A stretch of DNA of 64,000 bases, from contig OX621252.1 of assembly GCA_951640165.1 (NCBI GenBank), positions 26,185,934 through 26,249,933 on the forward strand. The letters run 5' to 3'. Position 1 is the first letter of the stretch, and each line of letters starts with the position of its first letter. The position numbers and the translations under genes were made by a program. The notes under the pieces were generated by a model, which saw nothing but the letters and a program-made list of their open reading frames with translations, was not told the origin of the DNA and searched no databases. This stretch comes from Pseudoips prasinana. Lineage: Eukaryota > Arthropoda > Insecta > Lepidoptera > Nolidae. Positions 1-8,857 of this stretch are shown one piece after another.

Positions 1-576
1 TAAAGACCATGACTCAAGGGCTAAGCCTTAATAGAGCATTATTGGACTTTGCTTCTTCACTGTTCATATGTCGTCAAGCTTATGTGACACTTTCGAGAGG
101 GACAATTCTAGGCGGTTTAACTCTGACAAATTTGGTTGTATTAAAGCGCAGGAGTCAGTAATTTTTGACTATAATACTTAGACTTAGATGTAAGTTTCTG
201 AGACCCTCGACTTTCGCCGCAGACCCTCTTGCTAGAAGTGGACATTTCATCCATATCATTTGGACGAAATTTCCGTCGTGACTAATTGTCTACCTCCGCG
301 CGTTTAACAATATACTTTATACCACGCTCTACCACTCTTTAGAATCAATTAACTGCGTAGGTATTTCTGATTCGGTATGCCATGGCAACTTTCAAGGCGC
401 GAGTCCTTTTCTTTAAAGGCCAGCTACGGACTTGCGGCCCCTCTGGTGTTGCATATGTCAATGGGCGGTTGATCAATTACCATAGAGTGACCTGCTTGTT
501 CGTCTGCCTTGTAAAAGTAAAGTTTTAGATTTTGTGTAGGTACCTATGTTATTCATATTATTATCCGGATCCGGTG
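1..576. other. Unassigned AT-rich sequence
   Basis: I see no open frame with recognisable protein similarity, no tRNA or SINE boxes and no terminal repeats here. It may be old transposon debris or unique intergenic or intronic DNA. Confidence 0.4.
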
Positions 577-765
577 GTAGCATTAAAGCGCGACCGTCGT
601 TATTAACACAAGGTCCGTCATAATAATAATACCTTAATATGGACAGAATATGAAGACAATATGTAGTAAAAATATTAGACTTAAACTAGATAATTAAACT
701 TAAACTTAATCTCTTGACAATAACTTGATACGAGCTAGCTAAATATCAATGCTATTATAAAATAT
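577..765 (+). mobile_element. Repeat H copy, 5' part (LINE 3' region-like)
   Basis: The stretch starting GCGCGACCGTCGTTATTAAC and running through CTCTTGACAATAACTTGATA recurs almost unchanged at about 36186-36350 and in part at 63640-63720. Longer copies end in an AATAAA-type motif and a T/A-rich tail, which suggests the 3' region of a non-LTR retrotransposon. This copy lacks the 3' half. Confidence 0.55.
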
Positions 766-2157
766 GGCAAACGGCAGGTCTGTATGGAATTTTTGTACCG
801 CTATTAAAACTTCGTGTTTCGGGATATTTTATGTTTTAATTGGTAGTTAATGTGATAGAAAAGGTATTTTTAATTTCTTAGATTTTTAGAACTTGGGATA
901 TAAAAGTTATAGCCAGTTTTATTTTAAGGTTACGTTTGGTAATCTGTGGGTCAACCCCATGACCGTGGATACATTGCAGTTCGAAAATCACTCTTACTGC
1001 CTAAGTAATAAAGATACTGTAAATATCAAAGTGCGTCTACTGATGTGGTATTGAAATGCTGGTGTTAACTAGTGTACTAATGAAGATTGTTACATATTAT
1101 ATTTACATAAACATTGTTATGGTGATAAAGTAAAATATGTTGTCGTTCTTTTTGTAGTCTTTACATGGATTTATTCCGAACCTGCCCCGAAAACCCTAAC
1201 CGGGTCGCGAGTTAGGTTAGGAAGATGCAAAAAACTATTATTTGTTGAAATAATGAAAAGTTCTTTATTTCCATTAATTACAAAGTTCATACCCCAGTGT
1301 ACATTTGTGTGAGGTTGCGAGGGGTTTTATACGAGGTTTTAAGTGGAGGTAAATAAAACAATAGGTTCTTTGTGTTTTGTAACTACATTTATTTTATTAG
1401 TATTATTATTAATTCATCCTTAGTATTACTTCATCTAAGAACATCTTCATATAAGTAACAAACAATAATTATCACAAAGCACAAAGCAACATTGGGTTTA
1501 TTGAGAACTTCACTCTCATCGGATAAAGCATGTCTTCTTAGTCGGGGCAAGCGAATGTAACATTGCAAACTCGTCATTTTAATTAAACGATAAAGAATCC
1601 TTTCGTGAATCCACTGTCAACAGATATATATTATAGTACGGAGGATAGCTCAACGTAAAAATTGCAAGATAATTTGCTAAATTGATGACATGTATCAAAA
1701 CAACAGCATTAAATACCTGACAGATTGTCTTTGCCTGTCAATAAATAATTGCCATGAACAAAAAAAATATTGACGACGAAAATCGTTCCTATTCTAAATC
1801 ATTAATTATTACGATTTAATGCAACGACTGTGCTTTCATAGGTATAATAAATAAGTATATAATTATATGATTTATATGCAATGTTGTTCCCATTTAAAAA
1901 TAATTAATTATAATTTCGATATTTATATTATTTTACTTAGGGCAATTTCTGAAAACGTAACTGCGTTTAGTTTACCATTTTATTACGTTTATGTATTGAA
2001 AATAATTGAAATATTATTTTTGAATTTATTAATTAATCCCAAGTTCTAAAAATGTTATACATACATGAAAAGCAATGCCTTAGTTGTCTTAATAAGTGGT
2101 ACAAATTATGTAGCTGAACACCAAAAAAAGTATGCGGTACGATTTTTGCCATTCACA
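766..2157. other. Unassigned AT-rich sequence
   Basis: Long AT-rich stretch with no supported gene. Short open frames, such as one near 1867, are low-complexity and rich in I, L, N and Y, as expected by chance in AT-rich DNA. Confidence 0.4.
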
Positions 2158-2300
2158 TTTATAAATGTTTTCATACAATCAATACAATGTGTACCTAAAT
2201 ATCTATGTTACTAGAAATAATAATGTATACAACTGTATTACTACAAACATGTTCTGACTATTTACAAGCGCTTTTTTAAAGTCTACGTGAATTAAAACCT
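2158..2300 (+). mobile_element. Repeat H copy, 3' part
   Basis: Carries the conserved 3' module of repeat H: ATAAATGTTTTCATACAA, CTACAAACATGTTCTGACTA and TTTACAAGCGCTTTTTTAAA, then CGTGAATTAAAACC and a T/A tail. The same module occurs at about 36360-36510, 36950-37055, 49500-49660 and 63740-63890, and in reverse at 16765, 43455 and 51465. Confidence 0.6.
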
Positions 2301-2916
2301 TTTTTAATTTATTTATTATAAAATATATATATCAAAAATCTAATAATTTTCTCTTCATAATATTAGTTTATAAATAACCTCGTAAATATGACATTGTATT
2401 ATACCGAACACGCTTAACAACATGTTACAACGATTTCGAAGAATCTTACACACTTGGTGTGTGCGTAATGCTTACACCCTTATATAATGTTTGTAGTTTC
2501 TCCAAAATAATCGTAACTACTCAGAAGTAATTTCCATACATTATTCTGTAGACACGTACAAGGTTCTATCAGATATGTGTTACCTATTACTGTGTTTACT
2601 CCGTCTGGTAACTGACACAAATCCGTTACTGTAAACATAAAGTTTGTGTCCTGTCTGTGTCTGTGCCGCTGAGATAACGCCCCTCGTAGCAAGAATAGGG
2701 TAAGGTGCAAATAATAATATAGATTATACAATACAGATATGTACGATAGATAATAACAATACAGATTATACTACAGAAAAGAAAAAAGAACTAAAAAGAA
2801 TGAGAAAATAAATTTCAAATTCTTTATTTGCTTAAAACATGATAATGAAAATGTTAACAAAGTAGAGTCCTCATATTTTGCTCACGGGTATGCTAATACT
2901 TTGGCAAATATATATA
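2301..2916. other. Unassigned sequence left of the Tc1 element
   Basis: AT-rich, with no supported gene. It ends at the TA dinucleotide that serves as the left target duplication of the Tc1 element. Confidence 0.4.
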
Positions 2917-4508
2917 CACACATCAACACAATCTAGGGATATTGAACATTTCATTGATTATCTAGAAAACTATAAACATTTTGTTATGACTGTAAATGGA
3001 AGAATTAAAGATAATTTCATGGCCGATATTTAAACATTAACAACACGATGCGATTTTGTTTTTCTAATTAATAAAAGTCTTAAATTAATTAAGCCATAGA
3101 AAATTACTGAGTGAACAAAAACATTTTATTCTTATAAAATTATTCAATCGAATTAAATGAATAAAAATCTTACCAAATCTGATAATCAGTAAACGGTATT
3201 TCCTCCTCTAACATTAATCACACAGCGGCAACGATTTTCCATACTTAAAATTAAGGTGTCAATGTCTTGCTGGGGTATGCAGTCCCAAGTTCTTTTTAAA
3301 TGTTCGAAAAGTTGTTCTTCTGTTGTCAAGTTGGGCGGAAAATCCCTCAATGCTCTTCGCTGTAACATGTCCCAGGCGTGTTCAATTGGGTTTAAGTCTG
3401 GCGACTGTGGAGGCCAATCTAATACCTGAACATCGTGTTCTCGAAGGGCGGCCCTCACCAGCCGCGCTGTATGGGAAGGTGCATTGTCATGCATGAGCTG
3501 AAATTCTTGCCCCGTTAGGGCCCTGAGCGGGACAATGACACGTTCTACTACCTCCTCACGGTATCTATGGGCAGTCATGCTGCCCTGAATCCAAATGAGT
3601 TGGGTTCGTCCGCCGATTCGTATTCCTGCCCACACCATAATTGTCCCGCCTTGGTAAGAGTGGACCTCCTGTGGATGTCGGAGACGGCTGACCCTGCCTG
3701 GAGTTCTCCAAACGCGTGTTCGTCTCGAATCTGGATGAAATCCATAGCGGGACTCATCAGTGAACAGCACCAATGACCATTGTTGATCACTCCATGTCAA
3801 ATGTTCTTGAGCCCATAAAAGTCGCCTACCGCGATTGCCACGTCGCAGCGCTGGGACTCGTAGCGGTCTGCGAGCATGAAGACCAACTTCATGCAGCCTC
3901 CTTCGCACGGTTTGGTCGCTCACCAGCAGCTGCTGACCCTCCTGGAGCCTTTGCACTAGTTGCATCGCTGTGATATTGGGTAGTCTTCTGGCGGTCATTT
4001 GGAGAAATCGATCCTGTCTCTGAGTGGTAACACGATATCTACCTGTGTGCCGTTCTGCCACATCTCCAGTAGCGCGATAACGTGACCACAGCCTGGATAC
4101 CACATTTTGGCTTGTGCCCAGAGACTCAGCAACGACGCGTTGAATAGCACCGTTTTGTAACATGCCAACTGCCCGTAACATTTCATCTCGACTCAAATGA
4201 TGGCGTGGCATGACGCTAAAAAGCTTACACAACCAATTGAGAAAAGAAAATAAAACAATTTATCAGGTTTTCTTCAATTAACACGCAAAAAAAATTTTAA
4301 TGCAACTTCTTGAAATTAGATACAACTCAAGATTGCGCTGTGCTTTGCGTGTTTTCATTTGTTTCTCATTTTAATTTTTAAATTTTGAATAAAGAATAGA
4401 CAAGGTTTAAATCTGTAAATAAACTTTTTAAGGAAACTAAATAGGTTTTAAACAATAAAGCCATGTTTGATTTCAAAATAACGTATCCCTAGACTTTGTT
4501 GATGTGTG
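2917..4508 (-). mobile_element. Tc1-family DNA transposon, apparently complete
   Basis: Inverted termini of about 26 bp begin CACACATCAACA at 2917 and, reversed, at 4508. They differ at two internal positions and at the innermost base. TA dinucleotides flank both ends (2915-2916 and 4509-4510), the target duplication expected for Tc1/mariner. The 1,592-bp body holds one long transposase frame on the minus strand with no stop or frameshift. Termini, target site and frame all intact suggest a fairly young copy that may be autonomous; activity itself cannot be read from sequence. Confidence 0.88.
3186..4211 (-). CDS. Tc1-family transposase (DD34E)
   Basis: Nuclear cut-and-paste transposase that binds the element's inverted ends, excises it and inserts it at TA. 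Starting at MPRHHLSRDE gives 341 residues, the usual size for Tc1; the open frame extends 7 codons upstream (to 4232), but those residues do not resemble the family. The N-terminal ~115 residues hold two helix-turn-helix-type DNA-binding segments. The catalytic triad is visible: Asp in LFTDESRYGF, Asp in LMHDNAPSHTA and Glu in PDLNPIEHAWD, with exactly 34 residues between the last two (DD34E). The C-terminus (RCRCVINVRGG) is also typical. No stop or frameshift is seen. Its base composition is clearly more GC-rich than the flanks, as expected for a recent arrival. Confidence 0.92.
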   Translation of the reverse strand: MPRHHLSRDEMLRAVGMLQNGAIQRVVAESLGTSQNVVSRLWSRYRATGDVAERHTGRYRVTTQRQDRFLQMTARRLPNITAMQLVQRLQEGQQLLVSDQTVRRRLHEVGLHARRPLRVPALRRGNRGRRLLWAQEHLTWSDQQWSLVLFTDESRYGFHPDSRRTRVWRTPGRVSRLRHPQEVHSYQGGTIMVWAGIRIGGRTQLIWIQGSMTAHRYREEVVERVIVPLRALTGQEFQLMHDNAPSHTARLVRAALREHDVQVLDWPPQSPDLNPIEHAWDMLQRRALRDFPPNLTTEEQLFEHLKRTWDCIPQQDIDTLILSMENRCRCVINVRGGNTVY

Positions 4509-4516
4509 TATATATG

Positions 4517-4554
4517 TATATATGGCCTTTGCGTCTGTTACAGACGATTTACGG
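4517..4554. repeat. 38-bp block shared with 45760-45797
   Basis: The 38 bases just right of the Tc1 element match, as reverse complement, 45760-45797 with no difference. The core GCGTCTGTTACAGACG is a near palindrome. It lies outside the Tc1 terminal repeat, so it belongs to another dispersed element. Confidence 0.6.
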
Positions 4555-4836
4555 AATTCAACTTAAATTCATTACAATACAGATTATGTCAAAATAATGC
4601 AAAAATAATAATAAGTATCATTATTAATATTTAATGAATACACTTTAGTTTTATATGAAGAAAACGGCTTTTAATTGAGTAATAAAGTATAAACAAAAAA
4701 GGAAATCACTTGAAATATATTGACAACAATATGACCTACGTTTGATTTTAATTATTTTTAACTATTGATAATAGCTGTCTGTAAAGTTAACACACTTTAC
4801 TTAGTTTCTTCTTTGAACAAACTATTATACCCCTTA

Positions 4837-5092
4837 TCTATACTTATATTACAAAGAGGTAACGTTTGTGAGTTTGTGGCATTGTAAGGGGTAATCTCTG
4901 GGTCTACTGAACTGATGTTCAAAATTATTTCACCAATAGAAAGCTACGTTATTGAGGCGTGTCATAGGCTATGAAGAATTCCAAAATTAATAACGAATCT
5001 TTACTTAAAATTTGTATAATGTAATCCAAGTTGAGTCAAACGGGCAGGGATAAATATTTATAACGCGGAGCGAAGTCCGCGGGCACTGCTAG
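4837..5092 (+). mobile_element. Non-autonomous Helitron, family E
   Basis: Starts TCTATACTTATATTACAAAG after an A and ends CTAG before a T. Just inside the 3' end is the hairpin CGCGGAGCGAAGTCCGCG followed by GGCACTGCTAG. A 5' TC, a 3' hairpin plus CTAG and insertion between A and T with no target duplication are the Helitron signature. There is no coding capacity, so it must have depended on an autonomous partner. Confidence 0.75.
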
Positions 5093-5837
5093 TATATTAT
5101 ATTCTACAAATAAATTTGAATGCACTACTGATTTACATTCAATTTGTAAACTTCAGAAAACAAAAAAAAAATGTATAGCATCCACCAAATTACCAACAAT
5201 GATTTGACTATTATCACCGCTCTGGTGATCACACCCAGGACTCAAACTTTATTATAATAGTTCGATTACCTGGAGAAACTTATGTCAGGTGTAGGTGCTT
5301 CCCCAGTTGAGCTGTTCATACTCGTAAATCGAATGAACACTTTGTCCTACCTCACTTCAAATGTTACTACCGTTTGGCGCTACCCTGGTGTAAGATCTCT
5401 TATGCCAAAGTCTATAGACACGGTAGCATTATATCCTGAAAAATATGTCTAAATAAGATAATATAAAAAGTGACTTATAGTTTTACTGTGCTGAGGATGC
5501 GATAAAGGGAAATGGGTATTCAGAAACTCTTTTGTCATGCTAATAAATTCTTTGAAGAATGATTTTTAGAGATCCATTTTCATGATATGAAACCTTTTAG
5601 CTTGTTGAATTGAAAATATTAGGCTGTTTGCCTCGCATAATGAATTCTTTGGATTGGATTTAATTTCGGAGTTAAGCTGTGGTTGAATAGATTTTCCTTT
5701 GAATCTTTTTACTCTCGTTTAAAATCAGTTTCTTTCATTTTCGATTAGTAGGTCGATTTCATTGGAAAACTTTCCCGCTCTGTCTGTCCCCCATTAAAGT
5801 TATAATAAGTTTTTGGCGTGATTTTAATACCCATTTT
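5093..5837. other. Unassigned sequence
   Basis: No supported gene. Sequence near 5210-5420 contains several short motifs that look repetitive, but I found no second copy in this window. Confidence 0.35.
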
Positions 5838-6075
5838 TAGGGTTCCGTACCTAAAGGGTAAAACGGGACGCTATTACTAAGACTTCGCTGTCTGTCTGTC
5901 TATCTGTCACCAGGCTGTATCTCATGAACCGTGATAGTTAGACAGTTGAAATTTACACAGATGATGTATTTATGTTGCCGCTATAACAACAAATACTAAA
6001 AAAACAAAGTAAGTAAAATAAATATTTAACGGACATTCCATACAACAAAGGTGAATTTTTTGCTCTTTTTTATAG
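5838..6075 (+). mobile_element. GGGTTCCGTAC interspersed repeat, 3' truncated
   Basis: Begins AGGGTTCCGTACCTAAAGGG and includes CACCAGGCTGTATCTCATGA and TGATAGTTAGACAGTTG, matching the fuller copy at 28938-29222. I recognise the family as a common lepidopteran repeat normally ending CTTGGCCGGTTTTT; that end is missing here. Confidence 0.65.
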
Positions 6076-6084
6076 ATAATGGCT

Positions 6085-6238
6085 GTTTTTTTTTATATAT
6101 ATGACAGCAAGACAAGCTAGCAAGTGGATCACCTCATGGTCAATGATCACTTTCGCCAGAGGAGCCGCAAGTTGCCAGCCAGGAATAGGCTCATTTCGTG
6201 AAGGTTGTCATGTCACACCGGATCGGAAATAACTCCGC
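6085..6238 (+). mobile_element. Interspersed repeat N (GACAAGCNAGCAAGTGG)
   Basis: Contains AAGCTAGCAAGTGGATCACC and CGCCAGAGGAGCCGCAAG, the same two modules that flank the SINE at 28322-28590, followed by a module ending CACACCGGATCGGAAATAAC that recurs near 6965-6990. Probable LINE or other retroelement debris; class not resolved. Confidence 0.5.
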
Positions 6239-6299
6239 CATTAATAAGTTTATTAATGTTAAATTTATGTAAAACTTATACATTAAGTTTTGGGGTACT

Positions 6300-6478
6300 C
6301 ATAGCAACAGGAACGTAAGTAATCAGTGAGGTTAAGGCACACGGTCAGTCTGTGATGGGTGACCAACAAACTGGTTTAATCTCGTGTGGGCACGTCACGC
6401 TGTCGCTCCCAGTTGTAGTCGTCAAGACATGTTGATGGCGTTCTGGACGGCTTCAAAAACTCCGATATTAGGGCAGCG
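6300..6478 (+). mobile_element. 5S-rRNA-like SINE
   Basis: Shows the internal-promoter pattern of 5S rRNA genes: an A-box-like AGGTTAAGGCA (6329-6339), then GGTCAGTCTGTGATGGGTGA and CC about 13 bases later, corresponding to the 5S C box (TGGATGGGTGACC in animals). The 3' body (CCCAGTTGTAGTCGTCAAGA) matches the reversed copies at 12840, 29290, 48284, 51912 and 59790. Degenerate. Confidence 0.6.
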
Positions 6479-6679
6479 TCTGCCCATAAGATCAAACATA
6501 GTATAAATATAGCCTCGTAGGTTTGTGATCGCTCAAGATGACAGTTAAATTGCTGATTCTGGTAGTTTTTGTAGTGATATAAAATCCTAAAAAGATGTTA
6601 AAACTTTTAGATGTTGTCATGACAACCAGTAGTAATGGCTTAACCTGCTCTCCGATAGAAGAATGATTTACTATGCCAG

Positions 6680-6890
6680 CCGACTTACGTCCACTGCTGG
6701 ATAAAGGCCTCCTCAATGAAATTGTGTCCATCATTTGGAGGGATGTGCTATCATCGCCAAGCTTAGCAGACGGATTAAAGATCGCAGTATGATGGTACAC
6801 AAAGAGACGCTGCTGCCCTTTCTCTGCAAGATATTCGCCCGGAACGACTTTGATGCCCCACACGTGATCAGATGGGGTCTTTGAGTTTGA
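6680..6890 (-). mobile_element. Fused RTE derivative (5' end joined to 3' end)
   Basis: On the minus strand, about 150 bases match the first part of the RTE at 8858-12016 (through CAAGCTTGGCGATGATAGCA and AATGATGGACACAA). They join directly to the RTE 3' terminus (GAGGCCTTTATCCAGCAGTG, GACG...CGGCTG). All protein-coding sequence between is missing. Similar fusions occur at 8693-8817 and 47457-47622, suggesting a short element mobilised by RTE. Confidence 0.6.
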
Positions 6891-7504
6891 GGGCATATTT
6901 TTTGCTGTCCACAGCAAGACGAGCCAAACAGCAAGAGTGATTAAAGGCTCGCTTCTTAAAGGTATTCATGTCATACCGGATCGGAGATACCACCAGACTT
7001 GATTAATTGCGATATTTTGATTCGAATGCGACGATTAATTAACCTTCATTCAAAATCAAAAGCCTTCCCTCAGAGTACTGAGTAATTTTTAAGTAAATTA
7101 CTGTTTAAAAATCATGAAACAGTTTTATTATCTTTTAGACAACTGACTGGAACAATACATTATATAGGTGATTCCGAAAGCGTTCTCAGAATCGGTTCAG
7201 AAACAAAGGAGAAATCGCAAAAATAAATAAAATATACAGTCAAATTGTTGACTTAAACAGTCTGGAATAAAAATGGACTTAATAGTTAAGATTTCGAAGT
7301 CGTATTTCGTATTTATATTCATTTTTAGATTAGACGAACCGCACTAACATCTTTATTTAGGTGGACTACTTTTGGGTTGTATTTATCTTGGCAAACACAA
7401 GACCTAGTTTCTGGTTTGTAAATAGAAATGTATTTCCGAGTTGATACAGTGAATAAAAGATTAAGATGGAGTATGTGCAAATGCGAAAACAAATTTAATG
7501 AGAA
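6891..7504. other. Repeat debris and unassigned sequence
   Basis: 6900-7000 repeats the module GTCATACCGGATCGGAGATA also seen near 6210-6235. The remainder to 7504 has no recognisable gene or terminal repeat. Confidence 0.35.
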
Positions 7505-7597
7505 GAGTCTATAAAATGTCGTCGCCTGGTACCCATAGCACAAGCTTTGCTTAGTTTGGGGCTAGTATGATCTGTGTGACATTGTCCCTAGATAGAT
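7505..7597 (+). mobile_element. SINE family S1, 3' fragment
   Basis: Only the 3' body is present: CGCCTGGTACCCATAGCACA, GCTTTGCTTAGTTTGGGGCT, TGTGTGACATTGTCCCTAGA. The tRNA-like head seen in the full copies, such as 48589-48845, is absent, as expected for a 5'-truncated retroposed copy. Confidence 0.75.
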
Positions 7598-8144
7598 TTA
7601 AATTAAATTTATTATTAATTTACAATATTCAAATAGTCGATTAAGATCGCTCTGAAGTTCTGAGCAATCGTTAATATTTATGATTTGCATTATTATTTGC
7701 ATTATATGGTACAGTTTATTAGGAGTCCCTGGATCCTGTGCTAGGTTATTAAACCTGTGTTACAGAATACAGTGTCCTCCCCGCTTTTAGTATGACAACA
7801 ATAATTTATGCAACAAAGTAAAATCAAAATGAATTAAATTAAAAATTACACGTAAAGAAAGTTACAATTAATATTAAAACATTATTACAATAAAATAAAG
7901 ACCTTTTTCAAATAAAATTAAGACATGATTACAATTAAATTAAATATAAAATAAAAATTAAGCCATTATAAAATAAAAATTAAGACATTATTATTATTAT
8001 TTGGGTTAGTAAAAAAGAAGAATGTTATGTGTGTGTAATGAGCTTTGTGGTGTTGATCTGTGTATGTATTGGATGTGTGTGGGTGTAAGTGTATTATGTA
8101 CCTAATTATAAAACCGCTACAGCTAGTATATATATATATATATA
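7598..8144. other. Unassigned AT-rich sequence
   Basis: Contains degenerate repetition of AAATTAAGACAT-like units around 7850-8000. 8119-8144 holds CAGCTAG followed by a TA run, probably the 3' tip of a Helitron facing the next element. Confidence 0.4.
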
Positions 8145-8313
8145 CTAGCTGTGCCCCGCGGTGTTACCCGCGTTAAATTTTATAAATTTTCTTTGCTATA
8201 AACCTCACAGAGCCCGAGACCTTTCCAACGAATGCAAAACCGTGGAAATCGGTTCGTGTGTTCTAGAGTTATAGCATCAGGAAGGAAAACCCGACTTATT
8301 TTTATATAGTAGA
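8145..8313 (-). mobile_element. Non-autonomous Helitron, family B
   Basis: Read on the minus strand it begins TCTACTATATAAAAATAAGT and ends with the hairpin GCGGGTAACACCGCGGGG then CACAGCTAG, between A and T. Two further copies occur at 13767-13931 and 20016-20184. No coding capacity. Confidence 0.78.
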
Positions 8314-8344
8314 TATATATTATAATGCTTAACGACGCGACTAA

Positions 8345-8550
8345 TGAATAACATCTTTTGTTTACGAGATGTAAATGATGGATCGACACATCATGTCGCT
8401 GGGTCGATTCCCGCGCACTACAACTATTTGTGTGGCCCATAAGTAGTTGTTCTGAGTCTGGGTGCGCTTTGTGTCCGTCAATCGTATTATGTGTGTAAAG
8501 TGCCCCGCGACACAGGGAATTATAAACTCCATCGGGCGTTGTCTTAAAAA
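8345..8550 (+). mobile_element. SINE family S2, degenerate copy
   Basis: Keeps the S2 body: CTATTTGTGTGGCCCATAAG, TTGTTCTGAGTCTGGGTG, CCCCGCGACACAGGGA and GGCGTTGTCTTAAAAAAA. The head is divergent, though CTGGGTCGATTCCCGCGC is a B-box remnant. Confidence 0.65.
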
Positions 8551-8692
8551 AACATAAAATGAAATATTATATTCTTCGGAATAAAAGGAATACAGAAAAA
8601 AAGAACTTATCATCGCCCAAATTCATTTTCTTCTTCAATCAATTTTCTTCTCTACCTAGGAAGAAAACATCAAAAGAAAATACTTTTTTAGA

Positions 8693-8817
8693 CGCTTCAA
8701 TGCCCAGACTAATCCTTCGACACAGGCCTCCTTAAGAATCTCCACAATTTCTCCATCGCATACGCCGTAATCACCACGCTTGGCAGAGGGGATAACGGTA
8801 TGGTACTCATAATACGC
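8693..8817 (-). mobile_element. Fused RTE derivative, second copy
   Basis: On the minus strand, CTGCCAAGCGTGGTGATTAC (RTE 5' region) runs straight into AATTGTGGAGATTCTTAAGG and AGGCCTGTGTCGAAGGATTA (RTE 3' end). The coding region is missing. Same arrangement as 6680-6890, with a similar but not identical junction. Confidence 0.5.
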
Positions 8818-8857
8818 AGAATAAATAAATAAATAAATATCTTGGAATAACTAACAC
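8818..8857 (-). mobile_element. SINE S4 fragment, left of the RTE
   Basis: AAATAAATATCTTGGAATAA then CTAACAC matches the start of the S4 copy at 39275. It continues after the RTE at 12017 (CTAACACACTGCTATCTGAT), so the RTE split an S4-type SINE. AACTAACAC at 8849-8857 is the left target duplication. Confidence 0.6.

Noticed and set aside
3567..3973. Plus-strand open frames over the Tc1 transposase
   Set aside because: They are shadows of the minus-strand transposase, which carries all the family motifs.
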